Positions 1 through 10,306 of a stretch of 64,000 nucleotides of DNA are shown piece by piece (positions within the stretch are counted from its first letter, which is position 1; every line of letters starts with the position of its first letter). This DNA comes from Smallanthus sonchifolius. Taxonomy: Eukaryota; Streptophyta; Magnoliopsida; Asterales; Asteraceae. Made by a program: the position numbers and the translations under genes. The DNA is taken from assembly GCA_023525975.1 (NCBI GenBank), contig CM042023.1, forward strand, positions 17,285,501 through 17,349,500, written 5' to 3'. The notes under the pieces were generated by a model that worked only from the letters and a program-made list of their open reading frames with translations, was not told the origin of the DNA and made no database searches.

Positions 1-1057
1 TCTGTTCCCATTCGAATCTCTTGTTCTTTTTCAGGATGTCGTAGAATTCCTTGCATTTTTCTGAGGATCTTGATATAAATCTGTTGAGTGCTGCTACTCT
101 GCCAGTTAGTCTCTGGACATCCTTTGTGTTTACTAGGGATTTCAGGTTGATGATAGCTTTGATTTGTTCTGGACTAGCTTCTATTCCTCTTTTGGTCACC
201 ATATAGCCTAAGAACTTTCCTTCCCTCACTCCAAAGTGACATTTCGAAGGGTTCAGCTTCATATTGTATTGGTCCAGGATATCAAATGCTTCTTTAAGGT
301 TCCTGAGATGATCCTCAGCTCTCTTTGATTTTACCACCATGTCGTCTATGTAGACCTCCATGGTGTCCCCTAGTTTCTCTTTGAACATCATGTTCACCAG
401 CCTTTGGTATGTAGCACCTGCATTTTTCAAACCATAGGGCATAACAATATAACAATAAATACATGTAGGAGTCATGAACGCAATATCCTCCTGGTCTGAG
501 GGTTCCATCTGAATTTGTTGGAATCCTGATGAAGCATCCATGAAAGTAAGCATTTCTTGGCCTGTTGTGGCGTCGACCATAGAGTCAATGTGTGGTAGTG
601 GGAAGGGGTCTTTAGGACACGCCTTGTTGAGGTCCGTGTAGTCTACACAAACTCTCCACTTCCCGTTCTTCTTCTGGACTACTACTACGTTGGCTAGCCA
701 CTTTGGGAATTTTACTTCCCTTATCATTCTAGACTTGAGAAGTCTTTCCACCTCTTCTTGGATGATTACGTTTCTCTTAGGAGCAAATTTCCTTCGCTTT
801 TGATGTATTGGCCTGAAACTTTTATCAATTCCAAGTTTATGAGTTATGATATCTTGGGATATACCTGTCATGCCCTCGTGCTTCCATGCGAAGGTTTCTT
901 TTCTGCCCTTCAGGAAGTTTAGGATATTTTTTTTAATATCTTTAGGGATATTACTCCCTACAAGGATCTTTACATCTGGATTTTCAGCATCCAGGGATAC
1001 CTTTTTAGCATCCTGCTCTTTAGCTTCTAGAACATCCCTGGCATGCTTTGTTAATTG
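1..1057 (-). pseudogene. pol: Ty3/gypsy reverse transcriptase, 5' portion of pol
   Basis: In the same frame as gag and directly after the TAG at 1058-1060. Recognisable RT blocks in order: KWRVCVDYTDLNKACPKD near 610-660, LTFMDASSGFQQI near 510-550, MPYGLKNAGATYQRL near 400-440, and the catalytic YIDDMVV near 335-355. They are followed by the connection region with LNPSKCHFGV and the FISRSSEKCKEF block. It stays open to the left edge, so RNase H and integrase would lie outside. I see no frameshift inside it, but the upstream stop separates it from gag. Confidence 0.85.
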
Positions 1058-3298
1058 CTATGCTTGCTTGGTTTTGACGGAGGCTTTCATCGAAGAAGTG
1101 TAGCAATTCTTAGCCTCTTGCTGATCACTGTTAATCTTCACTACTCCCCAAGGGGTTGGAAATTTGACACACTGATGGTATGTTGAGGGCACCGCCTTCA
1201 TATCGTGTATCCATGGCCTTTCTAAAATGATATTATAGCAAGACAAAGAATATATTACACAAAATTTTTTAATAGAATTTACCCCTTCAATGTATATCGG
1301 TAATTTTACCTCTCCGACTGTGCTTTTGACTTCTCCGCTGAACCCTACCAGCACTGAGGATTTTGAAATAATTTCAGAATCCGGGATCACCATTCTCTTC
1401 AGGACTTCATGCTGAATTATGTTCACCGAGCTCCCTCCGTCAATCAGTATTCTCCGGATGAAGTGGTTTGCAATGTATAGTGTAATCACCCGGCCATCGT
1501 GATGAGGATCCTGTACGTCATTTCTGTCATCTTCGTCGAAACAGATCACCTTTTCTTCAGTTAAGTTGGAGGTCCTAATAGGTCTGTCCCCATTCTCTGT
1601 TTTTGCTTCTTTGGCATTTCTTTTTGCTGCAGAGTAAGAAGTACCACAAATGTCAGATCCACCAGATATAAAACCTATTACCTTGGCATCCGGCGGCGGG
1701 GATTTTGCTCTTTGTGGGATCCTGTCATGATCTTTGGTCTTGTTCTTTCCTTTGCCTAGAAATACTTTGAGATATCCCTTGCTCAGGAGATAGCTTATCT
1801 CCTTCTGCAAAGCAATACAATCCTCAGTTATATGGCCAAAATCTTCGTGGAATGCATACCACTTGGACTTGTCTTTTCCTCCTGGGTTCCTCTCAAACTT
1901 GCGAGGCCATCTGACTTTTTCTCCAAGATCCTGCATAACAAATAGCAAACCAGTCGTATCAGGAGAAAAACAGTATTCAGACAACTTAGGATATTCCTCT
2001 TCGTCCTTGTCGTCTTCTACAGCATTGACCCTGTGATTGTCCGGCTTAGAATACGGCTTGGACCTGTACGACTTGAAAGGTGCGAGTTCAGCTTTCCGAT
2101 TAGGTTGAGTGTAGCTTGTCGGAGCATTCACTCTTTGCTGGATCTTTTTATCATCTTCCAGCCTAATAAACCTCAATGCCCGGTTCCTGACTTCATCAAG
2201 GTTCCTGCATGGATTCATAACAAGGTCTTCGTAAAATTGAGAATCCTTTTGTAGCCCCATCTTGAAGGCCTGGACTGCAGTGGCAACGTCAAGATTCGGG
2301 ATATCCAGGGATTCCTGGCCAAATTTGCTGACATAGTCTCGGAGGGATTCTCCGGGATTCTGAATTATCCTGTATAAGTCACTTGTTAACCTTTCAAAAG
2401 TTCTACTACAAGAGAATTGATTGTTAAACATGTTAATTAAATGAGCAAATGAAGTAATGGAATATGGAGGAACATTAAGTAGTCATTTTAAGGCTGATCC
2501 TGTTAAGATAGAGCCGAAGCCCTTGCACAGACAAGCTTCCTTTAGGTCTAAAGGGATGGGGTTGATCTCCATCCTTTTTCTGTATTACGCCACATGTTCC
2601 TCAGGATCTGTAGTTCCGTCATATAGTTTCATGTTGGGAGTCTGGAAGCGCTTGGGGATCTTAGCATCACATAATGGTGGAGCGAATATGGAGATCCTAT
2701 GACTGGTAGAGGATATCTCCAGTATAGGTTGGACCACACCTGGTACACTGGAAATCATCTCTCTCAACTTCTTTAACTCTTTGGCCATGGACGGAGTGAT
2801 TCCTGTCTCCTGCACAAATTCGTTAGCATTTGAAAATTGATTGAATGTGTTACCGTTCTCAGGATTTCGGAACGATGACCCTGGAGTAACTCCAAGATCC
2901 TGATTTGTCATAACTCTAATAGCCGGGGTAGGGCCAACTGCAGTAACCCCTGTTTCCATGGGAAGGAAATCTCCCTTATGGATTTCTGAGGAACCTGAAT
3001 AATTGAAATCCAAGATCCTTGGTTGCAGCGGGGTCGTCACTTCCACTGGTTTCTTCGATTCATTAACTTTCTCAATCTCCCGAAACAGTGCTTGGTTAGT
3101 CTTCCTCTGTTGTTCCATTTGTCGTTTCATCTCTGAGAACAAATCGAGGATATCATTGTTTGATACGATCACATGTCCACCAGCAGGTATTCCGGACCCC
3201 GAAAGACCCTGGTTAGAACGTAAAAAGTGACACAGATGTTTACGAGAAAAGCCCTTGATCGTTAAGGATCTCCGGCATAAAACCTCGGGAGGTGACAA
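1058..3298 (-). pseudogene. gag: Ty3/gypsy gag (plus protease region) with nonsense mutations
   Basis: Two open segments (2588-3298 and 1061-2584) lie in one frame, separated by TAA at 2585-2587 and closed by TAG at 1058-1060. The N-terminal part has a charged coiled-coil-like stretch. The middle has the retrotransposon gag fold typical of this clade, with YEDLVMNPCRNLDEVRNRAL near 2200. A degenerate zinc-knuckle-like motif (FHEDFGHITEDC) lies near 1840. The C-terminal part contains RILIDGGSSVNII, where D-G-G resembles the D-S/T-G catalytic triad of retroviral-type aspartic proteases. Both stops fit C-to-T changes from CAA and CAG. This is an inactive element gene. Confidence 0.8.
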
Positions 3299-3735
3299 TC
3301 GACACCTGCCTTGTTACTTCAATAAATGGTAAAGAATTACAAGTGTTGAGCAGCAAATGATCGATATCTAAGTGTTACAAGACTGATTGCGAGTGTATTC
3401 TATTGCTAAGTGCGTTGTTGTGTGTATTCTAATCGACCACGCTGCTGATTTTATACAGAGATCATACTAACTAACTATCCGAGAATCCCGGAATCGACCA
3501 GGTCTTCAAATATGACCGTTGGAGGTCGTTCTACGCGTCTTCTACACGCTTATTTCAACTTCCAGACTGATTCTCCAGGGATTAAATTGACTTCACGTGT
3601 TTTACCTGCGTATTGATCAAGATAGAGGAAAGATACAATGGTTAGATAATAAGGAAATTAAGGATACCGAAACCTGTCAGGATACCGAAGTATGTTGAAG
3701 ATCCAGGATCCCTATTTGTAAAATGACCCCTAACA
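3293..3735 (-). repeat. Probable 5' LTR of the Ty3/gypsy element
   Basis: On the minus strand this stretch begins TGTTAGGGG, carries a TATA-like TATAAAATC around 3450, and ends near GATTGTCA just before the gag start at 3298. No second LTR is in the window and no convincing primer-binding site was found, so both ends are estimates. Confidence 0.45.
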
Positions 3736-4179
3736 GATGGACGTTAGGTCCAGGGATGGTAACTGTTAAGAAATGTAACATCAGAGACTCAGACTGTTAA
3801 GGGTGTACTGAACCTGTTAATATCAACAAACCTCAGGGACGAAAACTGCAGTTTACTCAAATACATTTAGTAACAATGTGATTTAAATAAAATATTAACA
3901 AGTTAAGCAAAAATTAGATGGTAGCTACTTATCTTATCTATGTATACAAAATAACTAACAGCTTATCTTTTTTTTATCCATGTATCTATACTGCTATATA
4001 ATAGGGATTAGGAGGATAACAATGTAAATTTCAATAAAAATTAAGACACCTTGTACCAATGTTTGAATTGGGGATCTGGAGATGCGGATTCCATGGATGT
4101 AACAGGTAAACTTTTAATTTTAGGGTTTTTATTAATTTTCCATTTTTGATGAGATAGCAACGCCATGCGTGTCTGGAAC
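3736..4179. other. Intergenic AT-rich DNA, no gene recognised
   Basis: AT-rich. The first 130 bp (about 3736-3860) resemble the non-coding repeats that recur elsewhere here, with phrases such as acgttaggtccagggatgg and cctcagggacgaaaac. No coding potential or terminal structure could be supported. Confidence 0.5.
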
Positions 4180-4461
4180 CTGTTCTTCAGAAACAATTAC
4201 TTTTTCTTGGATCTCACCCTATACTATTAGCTTACAATATGGGAACCATGCTATTTTGACAATATTATGAAAGATGCAAAAATAGAAATATAAAGCATGA
4301 ACTCAAGATACAATTGGATTCATCTAGTAGAATAAAATAGTTACCATTCACAATGAAACATCATTTAGAAATGATAATGGTACATTTATTCAAGAAAATC
4401 TGTTCTTGAGAAACAGTTACTTTTTCTTGGATCTCACCCTATACTATTAGCTTACAATATG

Positions 4462-4671
4462 TGATAGGGTTAAACCAGAATTAGAGAAGAAAAGCTAAGA
4501 ATTAGGAGAAGAAAATAACTCAAACAATCTGATGATTTCATTTATGATTCGATACCAAATATATAATCAAACAAAATACTAAAAACACCCCCAACTAACA
4601 ATAATAGCCACTAACCCCCTTAACCTAATTGACTAAATAATAATAAAAATAAATAAAAATAAAACGTAACA
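4462..4671 (-). repeat. 3' LTR of TRIM-like element
   Basis: A 210-bp partner of the LTR at 5392-5601, flanked inside by the polypurine tract and outside by the ATATG target duplication. Confidence 0.92.
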
Positions 4672-5033
4672 ATACTCCCCACTTAAAAACATTCTTGACC
4701 TCAAGAATCACAAATTAACAGAAAAAAATTGCAACATCCATGGACACTTTGGGTTGACCCGTTCCATGGTGGACGCCATTCAGTTCGTCCAATGGCATTC
4801 GGGGTTGTGTCAATGAGACGCCACGGTGGATGCCATTCACGTTTATCGGTTGCATCGCCTATCGGTGTCGATTCTTTCTTTGCGGACACCGGTTTCGTCG
4901 TCTGCTTCAATAGGCTCAAAACCACTGATGGTGCGGTTTTTGGAAATGGTACGGGTGTAATTGTTAGCGGTCGTTTTGGGTGCCGGTTTGGGGAGGTTGA
5001 AGGGGTTGCTCGCGTAGATTTTTGGGCAGTTTT

Positions 5034-5339
5034 TTATGCAACTTTGATGGATGTTACGGGTTGTGGGACTATTTTAGGTGTAGGCGGAGCAGGTTGGGGA
5101 TCGGTTTTCTTGGCTAGATTTGGTGTAGACGACACAGGTAGTGTGGATGACACGGCTGAAGCTTGTTTCTGCTTCGATCCGGTTGGATCCAATCCTAATG
5201 CCACCATTATCTGTTCCTGTTGTTTCATCGCTTGCTCCTGTTGTTTCATGATGACGGCTAGGGTTGCCCGGAGGTCAGAAATCGCCTTGTCATGATCCTT
5301 GAGAGCCTTGTCTTCATCTTGATTACGGGTGTTCGTCAT
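5034..5339 (-). CDS. Short gag-leader-like ORF of the TRIM-like element
   Basis: A 101-residue frame that starts about 40 nt downstream of the primer-binding site, as an element's first ORF would. The start is MTNTRNQDEDKALKDHDKA. The centre has a predicted amphipathic, glutamine-rich stretch (MKQQEQAMKQQEQIM), followed by a Pro/Thr/Ser-rich tail. It resembles the N-terminus of some retrotransposon Gag proteins but has no zinc knuckle or capsid-like domain. Whether it is translated is unknown. The longer plus-strand frame over 4729-5295 is its antisense shadow. Confidence 0.4.
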   Translation of the reverse strand: MTNTRNQDEDKALKDHDKAISDLRATLAVIMKQQEQAMKQQEQIMVALGLDPTGSKQKQASAVSSTLPVSSTPNLAKKTDPQPAPPTPKIVPQPVTSIKVA

Positions 5340-5378
5340 GGTAGCGGTAGCGAATCCGATTAGGATCGCCTGGAGAAA

Positions 5379-5389
5379 GCTCTGATACC
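5379..5389 (-). promoter_or_regulatory. Primer-binding site, initiator-Met tRNA
   Basis: The minus strand reads GGTATCAGAGC two bases after the 5' LTR end. This matches the 3' end of plant initiator methionine tRNA, the usual primer of Copia-type and TRIM elements. Confidence 0.85.
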
Positions 5390-5391
5390 CT

Positions 5392-5601
5392 TGATAGGGT
5401 TAAACCAGAATTGGAGAAGAAAAGCTAAGAATTAGGATAAGAGAATAACTCAAACAATCTGATGATTTCATTCATGATTCGATACCAAATATATAATCAA
5501 ACAAAATACTAAAAACACCCCCAACTAACAATAATAACCACTAACCCTCTTAACCTAATTGACTAAATAATAATAAAAATAAATAAAAATAAAACGTAAC
5601 A
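5392..5601 (-). repeat. 5' LTR of TRIM-like element
   Basis: A 210-bp LTR on the minus strand, TGTTACG to CCCTATCA. It differs from its partner (4462-4671) at six positions, all single-base. Confidence 0.92.
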
Positions 5602-6790
5602 ATATGGGAACCATGTTGTTTTGACAATACTATGAAAGATGCAAAAATATAAATATAAAGCATGAACTCAAGATACAATTGGATTCATCCAGTAGAATAA
5701 AATAGTTACCATTCACAATGAAACATCATTTAGAAATGATAATGGTACATTTATACAAGAAAATCTTGCATTTTACTAATTATTTCTTCTATATCCATTG
5801 TATATATAGTTCTCAAGTGTAACCTTCTAAAATATCCCTTCATAAATGAATATTAAACTACCTGCTAATTCACTATCATGAAAATAGAAATTGTAACCTA
5901 CACACCAACCTAATACAACCAAAATAGGAATCGAATTGGAACAACAGTATTTAACAATATTCTTATGAATGTGTTGTTCGGGTTATGTTTTTTTCTGCAT
6001 TATTTTTTTCATATTTTCTGCAACTTTTTTCCTTCATTTTTTCTGCATTTTCTTGCATTTTTTCAGCTTTTTTCTGCATATTTTATCCCTCTCCACCGAC
6101 TCTTCCTCTTCACCGTCTCTTATGTTTGTGGAGATTATAAAAAAAGTCATAGGATTTTTAGCACAAACTAGAATTATTGGGCAAATTCTGGCTCCAAAGT
6201 GTGTTGAGGTGATAAAAATCAGAGGATATTTGAGCACAAACCTCAAGTTTCAGTGGTGTTCCATCAGGACCACCAGCACCATTCATGGCTGACAAACTGC
6301 ATAAACAGATAAAAAAAACATAAGTTCCAAAGAATCTTTCACAAAGTAAAGATCATCAAAGATAATATTTTTGAAACCCCGCATGGAATTTGCAAAAAAA
6401 GTTTTGATTTTACATGCTGATCTGAATCAAAAATTCCCTTTTGAAAGTGTGACAGTGTGTTTTTAACACAGAAAACAAACAAATGGACATACATATCCTG
6501 AAAGAAGCCAAGAAATTGTTTTGGTTGATGATTACTTTTGACAGAATTCTCAAATTATGGTTTGGTTCTTGAATAACATTATCTCAACCAATTTATGGTT
6601 TGCAGAAAGGGCAGTGTAATTGTCCCTCATATTTTAATCAGAATGAAAAGGATGAAATGAAAATTACATGGAGTTTGGGCTTTCAAAATGTTAAGGCTTT
6701 GGATTTTGATCATTTTGTTTCTCAGATAAAACAATTGCTTTGTAGGGTGGCTCTTTAGTTTGTTTTTGAGATGCAACTCAGACCAGAAAA

Positions 6791-6905
6791 AGTATGTGCA
6801 TATGCTCTAATCGTTTTTTGGATGTTATGTGCATATGCTTTAATCGTCTTTTTGGATGTGCGTGTGTCAGTGTGTGCATATGCTTTAATCATCCTTTTGG
6901 ATGCT
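6791..6905. repeat. Degenerate tandem repeat, three copies
   Basis: Three copies of a unit close to tgtgcatatgctttaatcgt followed by ctttttggatg, spaced about 35-45 bp apart. Confidence 0.65.
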
Positions 6906-7636
6906 GGCCATTCAGCGTATACAATAGTTGATCATACATACGATGCGATGTGGTTGGAGCAGGATGTGTGCATCTTCGAGTTGCAATAGGGCTATCTGAG
7001 CATGGATTTAATACTGCTTGCATTACCAGGTTGTTCCCAACACACTTTCTCACCCAACACCTCTGTTTCTTGCTTCCTTCCTTCTTTTGATTTGCTTCAA
7101 GATCCCAACCAAAGGTTCACTTTTTATTTTAATCTTTATTGGGGTATCTTTCTTTTACTAATTTCTTTCGTATTTTATGCTTTCTCTTCGATCTTGATGC
7201 ATTTCTTGATGTGGGTTTACTTTCTTGATCATCAAATCAATGCATAGTGCCTTAAGTTACAACTCTAGATTTTTTATTTTTTAAGTTTCTGCAGTTGTGA
7301 TGATGAACAATGACTTGGGATTCTTAAATAATTTCATCTATTTCTTCTTGAAAAAGATTTGGAGTTTGTGTTTTTGGGGATTCCATGGTCCATCTGACTT
7401 TATTTTGATCTGTATGCTACTGAATCTTGACAAGAGTTGTAAGTATTGCTTTATTAAGTGATCCTAATCTTGTGTAGATAATCATTGCTTTATAATCTAT
7501 ATTAGGGTTTTATCTGCAACTATTCTTTGATTAGATTGAATGATTTTAATTGTCATGGAAAATTCCTAAATAAAAGGACTTGCAATCTAATCTATATTGG
7601 ATGAAGGAAGAAGTTACTATGTTTGATCATACACTT

Positions 7637-7638
7637 AT

Positions 7639-7701
<63 letters not shown>
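7637..7701. repeat. (TCA)n microsatellite
   Basis: About 21 consecutive tca/atc trinucleotides without interruption. Confidence 0.95.
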
Positions 7702-7951
7702 TAATTACTTCTTGATTTGCTTGCATGAAATTCATTTTGAAATGATTTAACCGGGTATAACCCATGCACCCAATTTACACATTATGATTATCCAGTTACA
7801 CACTAGATCAAACCCTTGAGCGATTTCTATATTAATTTAGGAATAAAGATATTCTTGCCCAAAATTTTAGCTTGAAGATGGTTCCTGCACCTTATGTTAT
7901 GTCTCTAAGGATGCTAATGTGTTGACTCAACAAATTCACAATCAATAGGAA

Positions 7952-8020
7952 GTTCCTGCTGCTTTTGTATCTTTTAAGTCACGGCTTGGTGCTGCAGTAG
8001 CTTTACACGTCCAACAATAA
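7952..8020 (+). pseudogene. OSCA/CSC1-like channel gene fragment
   Basis: Translates to VPAAFVSFKSRLGAAVA then LHVQQ and a stop. This matches the conserved region of plant OSCA/CSC1 hyperosmolality-gated calcium channels, where the usual text is close to A-A-F-V-S-F-K-(S/T)-R-W-G-A-A-V followed by Q-T-Q-Q. Only about 23 codons are present and no neighbouring OSCA exon was found. It lies 20 bp upstream of an exon from an unrelated gene, so it looks like a captured fragment rather than part of a gene. Confidence 0.6.
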
Positions 8021-8039
8021 ATTTTTTTTCTGGATACAG

Positions 8040-8249
8040 GAAGGATAAATATCCATTAAAGCCGAAGCGTCCAGAATCTGCATATTTCTTGTTTATGAAC
8101 GAAAGACGAAATGCTCAAATCGCTGAAAACAAGAGTGTGGTTGAGGTAATTTGATTTAAAGGATCAAACTAGACAGAGTTAATGTTTTTTTTTGTGAAAA
8201 CTAATGAATTTGGTTCATGTTTTGGTGCTGGCAGATTGCTAAGATCAAA
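8040..8249 (+). pseudogene. HMG-box (HMGB6/13-like) gene fragment
   Basis: An exon at 8040-8145, bounded by an AG acceptor (atacag) and a GT donor (gtaatt), encodes KPKRPESAYFLFMNERRN and then AENKSVVE. This is the first half of an HMG DNA-binding box as found in plant three-box HMGB6/HMGB13 proteins. After an 89-bp intron the next exon begins IAKI (8235-8246), as expected, then loses similarity where G-E-E-W-K-N should follow. Helices 2-3 of the box are missing and no start was found. It is a truncated copy, probably carried by a mobile element. Confidence 0.75.
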
Positions 8250-9140
8250 GATCATAGTGTTTGGTGCTTGATAAGAAATTCCTCAATGACATCTCTGTAT
8301 ATGACATCGGTATCACTTTGTTTGATTACTAATTTTATTATCAGTCTTTTAGTGTTCAATTTGTGCCTTCTCGGTTATTATCATGTTGTTATCAGTTTGT
8401 TAATGTAATTAGGAAGTATCTCATATATGTTTTTAGTTGAACCGGAACTGAATCTTATGTTATGGAGATTCTTCAAATCACAGCAAAAGGCAGGTAGCTC
8501 AGGTAAGTGAGTTTTTTTATTCTTACTGCATTGTTCACATGTCTGCTTCAATACACTACTTCACTTTTATGATAGCAATATTCATCTGAATATAATATTG
8601 AATCTGAAAAATGACAAAATACAATTACATTAAAACATGCTGGTAAAACAATTCTTCTAATATTCTTTCTTGAAAGATATGCAAAATCTGGCATGAACTG
8701 TTTGTTACTAACCTTAGCAGATGGGTATTCCATAATAGAGGACATTTAAAGGTGAGATGTTTTCCACCTCTTCCTTTTTTTGCTATGCTCTTTTTTTGTA
8801 TTATCTCAAAAAATAATTTATGTACTTATTTGGTGCTATTGTAGTTTAACAGGTGTTCCAAAGTATGCAAATAAAACTAGCCCAATGCCTCATAGAAGTC
8901 CACCACCTCAACATACCACAATCGGGTCAGGTTGGGTTGACCCGGAAATTCAAGTTCTAGAAGTTCATGGTCTGCATTAAAACAGTTAAAAACTGTAGTG
9001 AAAATCTTAATAGCTCCTGTGTTTATAGGTTTAAAACTATAACCGAATGCATTTTTTCTGCATTGATTTACATTTTGTACTGCATTTTTTTAGTATTTTT
9101 CTGCACTTTTTTTTACATTTTTTATTACGCTATACGCCGC
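8250..9140. other. Unassigned sequence between HMG fragment and putative Helitron end
   Basis: AT-rich, with one short open patch at about 8865-8975 (PKYANKTSPMPHRSPPPQH) that I cannot assign. A T-rich tctgcat tract lies at 9048-9125. Confidence 0.4.
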
Positions 9141-9162
9141 AACGCGCCGGGTTCCCCACTAG
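9141..9162 (+). mobile_element. Possible Helitron 3' terminus
   Basis: The sequence aacgcgccgggttccccactag, followed by T, has the GC-rich hairpin remnant and CTAG-T ending of plant Helitrons. With two unrelated gene fragments just upstream, a gene-capturing Helitron is a reasonable reading. The hairpin is imperfect and the 5' TC end was not found. Confidence 0.4.
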
Positions 9163-9178
9163 TATATATATATGTATG

Positions 9179-9374
9179 TGTTGGTGTTCATCCCGTTCCG
9201 GCGAAGATATCGGCGAACTTATTCCGGCGAATATATTATGTTCGCTTGACAAGTTGCAGCGAAGTTGTTTAGTTTACTTGGTTTCTTATCAGTTTGCTAG
9301 ATTTCCAATTGTGTTTATATCTTCCTTTTATTTCCGTTTACTTTTGAATGAGAATCAAATCTTCACAAATTACA
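9179..9374 (+). repeat. 5' LTR of second TRIM-like element
   Basis: Begins tgttggtgttcatccc, ends caaattaca, and runs directly into the primer-binding site. Confidence 0.75.
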
Positions 9375-9862
9375 TGATATCAGAGCAAAAGGCTCTCGAC
9401 CATCATCATCTTCATCGTTCCGCTTCATCATCTTCATCTTCCGCATCAAGATTCTCATTCCATTTGATCACAAAAATGAATTCCCACATCTAATACATGG
9501 CTCTGTGATCATCTTATCGTTCTCTTCATCATTTCATTAATTGTTATTGCAACTGATTTCATTCGATTCAATCGAATCGAATTCACTTCATTCGGTCCTA
9601 ATCGGATTGAATTTCATTATAATCGATCTTCATTGATCGATTTCACTCATAATTGAATAATGTTTCGGTTATGTTTCTTCATTTCTTTTGGTCTCTGTTT
9701 TCCTTCATTTTCAGGCTCCATATCATGCCGGCGAAGTTGATTCCGGCTCCATATCATGCCGGCGAACCTGTTCATGTTTCATTTTCCAGCGAAGTTGATT
9801 CCGGCTCCATATAATTTTCAGGTTATCACGCTACTGGTTATGATCGGAAGTTCTTCCTCCGC

Positions 9863-10028
9863 CGGTGACGGAGCTTGAAAATCTAAGAAGCGGGGGCCGA
9901 AAAAAATAAGCAGGGGCCGGCTCTATACGTAAAAAAAAATTCGGACGAAAATGAAAAAATTAACACTACTAACGGAAAAAACGGCAGGGGCCGGGGCCCT
10001 CTCTGGCCCCTTCATAGCTTCGCCCTTG
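9863..10028. mobile_element. hAT-type MITE nested in the TRIM-like element
   Basis: A 166-bp insertion with a perfect 8-bp target duplication, TCCTCCGC (9855-9862 and 10029-10036), diagnostic of hAT elements. The terminal inverted repeats are cggtgacggagcttgaaaat and, from the right, caagggcgaagctatgaagg. Both derive from a CAGTGGCGGAGCT-type end. The inside is G/C-rich with repeated ggggcc motifs and has no coding capacity. Confidence 0.88.
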
Positions 10029-10100
10029 TCCTCCGCATCATTTCGGTAATCAAATCTCTCAAGTTGGAGCTTGGAGCGCCTCCGACTTACGGGGGGGGGG

Positions 10101-10301
10101 TGTTCATCCCGTTCCGGCAAACTTATTCTGGTGAAGATATCGATGAACTTATTCCTGCGAAGATATTATGTTCGCTTAACAAGTTGCAGCGAAGTTGTTT
10201 AGTTTGCTTGGTTTGTTAGATAGTTTTTTAGATTTCCAATTGTATTTATATCTTGTATTTACTTTTACTTTTGAATGAGAATCAAATCTTTACAAACTAT
10301 G
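10101..10301 (+). repeat. 3' LTR of second TRIM-like element
   Basis: Begins tgttcatcccgttccgg after the G-run and ends near aaactatg. More diverged from its partner than the LTRs of the 4.5-kb element. Confidence 0.7.
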
Positions 10302-10306
10302 GTATG

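Larger units (their letters stand above)
1..3735 (-). mobile_element. Ty3/gypsy LTR retrotransposon (Tat-like), truncated by window edge
   Basis: From high to low coordinates: a probable 5' LTR, a gag region, then protease and reverse transcriptase running off the left edge. The polymerase motif MEVYIDDMVVKSK (about 319-364) is the Ty3/gypsy RT active site in the form typical of Tat/Athila-related elements. The gag-pol frame is continuous apart from two in-frame stops (2585-2587 TAA and 1058-1060 TAG), so this copy cannot make a full polyprotein. The right end is set at 3735, where the minus strand starts TGTTAGGGG. The other LTR and any target duplication lie outside the window. Confidence 0.85.
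4462..5601 (-). mobile_element. Small non-autonomous LTR retrotransposon (TRIM-like), complete
   Basis: Two 210-bp direct repeats (4462-4671 and 5392-5601) differ at six positions by my count (about 97% identical) and bound an internal region of about 720 bp. The flanks carry a perfect 5-bp target duplication, ATATG (4457-4461 and 5602-5606). On the minus strand the LTRs start TGTTACG and end CTATCA. A primer-binding site matching initiator-Met tRNA follows the 5' LTR, and a purine-rich tract (AAGTGGGGAGTAT) precedes the 3' LTR. There is no reverse transcriptase, so it would depend on another element. Confidence 0.93.
4180..5764. repeat. 220-bp tandem duplication, second copy split by a TRIM element
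   Basis: Copy 1 is 4180-4399. Copy 2 starts at 4400 with nearly the same sequence (ctgttcttgagaaacag against ctgttcttcagaaacaa), is broken after 4461, and resumes at 5602 to end near 5764. The offset is exactly 220 bp on both sides of the insertion. The copies differ at only a few positions. The duplication therefore came before the LTR element inserted into copy 2. No coding function is evident. Confidence 0.9.
5765..7940. other. Non-coding stretch with T-rich and microsatellite DNA
   Basis: Contains a run of ttttttctgcat-type repeats (about 5985-6085) that recurs at 9048-9125, a threefold degenerate repeat at about 6791-6905, and a TCA microsatellite. No exon I can name before 7952. The two T-rich tracts flank the gene fragments at 7952-8145, which would fit one mobile unit, but no 5' terminus was identified. 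Confidence 0.5.
9179..10301 (+). mobile_element. Second small non-autonomous LTR element (TRIM-like)
   Basis: Direct repeats at 9179-9374 and about 10101-10301 share tgttcatcccgttccgg, the caagttgcagcgaagttg block and gaatgagaatcaaatct. After the first repeat comes TGATATCAGAGC (9375-9386), one base from the initiator-Met primer site. Before the second is a run of ten G (10091-10100), a polypurine tract. GTATG flanks both ends (9174-9178 and 10302-10306), a probable 5-bp target duplication. The exact LTR edges are uncertain by a few bases. The internal region has no retroviral enzyme domain and hosts an hAT MITE. Confidence 0.8.

Noticed and set aside
4729..5295. 188-codon plus-strand open frame
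   Set aside because: Antisense to the leader ORF of the TRIM-like element, which is on the minus strand by its primer site and LTR ends. No family resemblance.
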